Positions 5,777 through 5,986 of a stretch of DNA of 5,986 nt are shown here, piece by piece. Numbering within the stretch: the stretch's first letter is position 1; every line of letters begins with the position of its first letter. Where the stretch lies: positions 1 to 5,986 of the forward strand of contig VBMR01000011.1 of assembly GCA_005878325.1 (NCBI GenBank), read 5' to 3'. A program made the position numbers and the translations under genes. This DNA is from Methanobacteriota archaeon. GTDB taxonomy: Archaea > Thermoplasmatota > Thermoplasmata > RBG-16-68-12. The notes beneath the pieces were generated by a model. The model worked only from the letters and a program-made list of their open reading frames with translations, ran no database searches and was not told the DNA's origin.

Positions 5777-5986
5777 GTGATCGCCCGTGTCCCTGTCCTC
5801 CTGGCCATCCTGACCGCCGGTCTCTTCTCCCTCGCCCCGGCCGCGGCGCAGACGCCGATCTACGCGACGATGTCCGGCCCATCCGCGATCGCCCCCGGCC
5901 GAACGGCCTCGTACGAGCTGACTGCGACGGGAGGCCCGGGCGACCCGGTGAACTACTCCGTCTCCTGGTACGTGACGGGCCCCAAT
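5777..5986 (+). CDS. Secreted protein of unknown function, 3'-partial
   Basis: GTG start one base after the AglB stop, open for 70 codons to the window end. Residues 1-24 look like a Sec signal peptide: short basic start (MIAR), hydrophobic core VPVLLAILTAGLFSLAP, and an Ala-rich cleavage region AAA/Q. The mature part begins QTPIYATMSGPSAIAPGRTA and continues with alternating strands and NYSVSWYVTGP, which suggests an Ig-like or other beta-sandwich fold. One sequon (NYS) is present, so it could be a substrate of the enzyme encoded next to it. The near-zero spacing suggests one transcript and perhaps translational coupling with aglB. I do not recognise the family, and the rest of the protein is outside the window. 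Export is well supported; any role in glycosylation is only a neighbourhood inference. Confidence 0.8.
   Translation, partial: MIARVPVLLAILTAGLFSLAPAAAQTPIYATMSGPSAIAPGRTASYELTATGGPGDPVNYSVSWYVTGPN

Noticed and set aside
4762..5808. Open frame on the - strand (348 codons) spanning the gene junction
   Set aside because: Arg/Gly/Asp-rich shadow running across the end of one well-supported gene and the start of another.

Overview
The window is GC-rich and almost entirely coding on the + strand. It looks like archaeal genome sequence. The main evidence is a large archaeal-type oligosaccharyltransferase (AglB/STT3, family GT66) with an exposed beta-sandwich ectodomain, a short Arg-rich cytoplasmic tail after the last membrane helix, and a downstream secreted protein. 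A high-GC member of the Thermoplasmatota or a related euryarchaeal lineage is my guess from general style; it is not shown by the sequence.

Layout. Bases 2-1972 encode the STT3 part of AglB. Its N-terminus lies upstream of the window. About the last eight membrane helices are visible, followed by the globular catalytic-support domain with the WWDYG motif. Bases 1973-4947 continue in the same protein as about eleven carboxypeptidase-regulatory/Cna-B/SdrD-like beta-sandwich modules. Bases 4951-5637 hold two NEW3/CARDB-like modules. Bases 5701-5772 hold a last membrane helix ending in four arginines. The whole is about 1,924 residues in this window alone, several times the size of an ordinary AglB C-terminal half.

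The reading frame is broken once. After a run of four G at 3421-3424 the homologous frame moves by -1. One extra G restores a textbook SdrD-B calcium loop (DTNGNGAADPG/EEIPGAHI). As given, the first frame runs on through an Arg- and Cys-rich nonsense tail to a stop at 3802, and the C-terminal half is in another frame up to the stop at 5775. A single-base sequencing or assembly deletion is the simplest reading; a real disruption cannot be excluded.

One base after the AglB stop, a second gene starts with GTG at 5777 behind a good ribosome binding site. It encodes a signal peptide and the start of a predicted extracellular beta-sandwich protein, and is cut by the window end. The two genes are probably co-transcribed. 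AglB would attach glycans to exported proteins, and the downstream protein, which carries a sequon, would be exported to the same compartment. No RNA genes, mobile elements, CRISPR arrays or terminators are visible, and no non-coding stretch exceeds a few bases.
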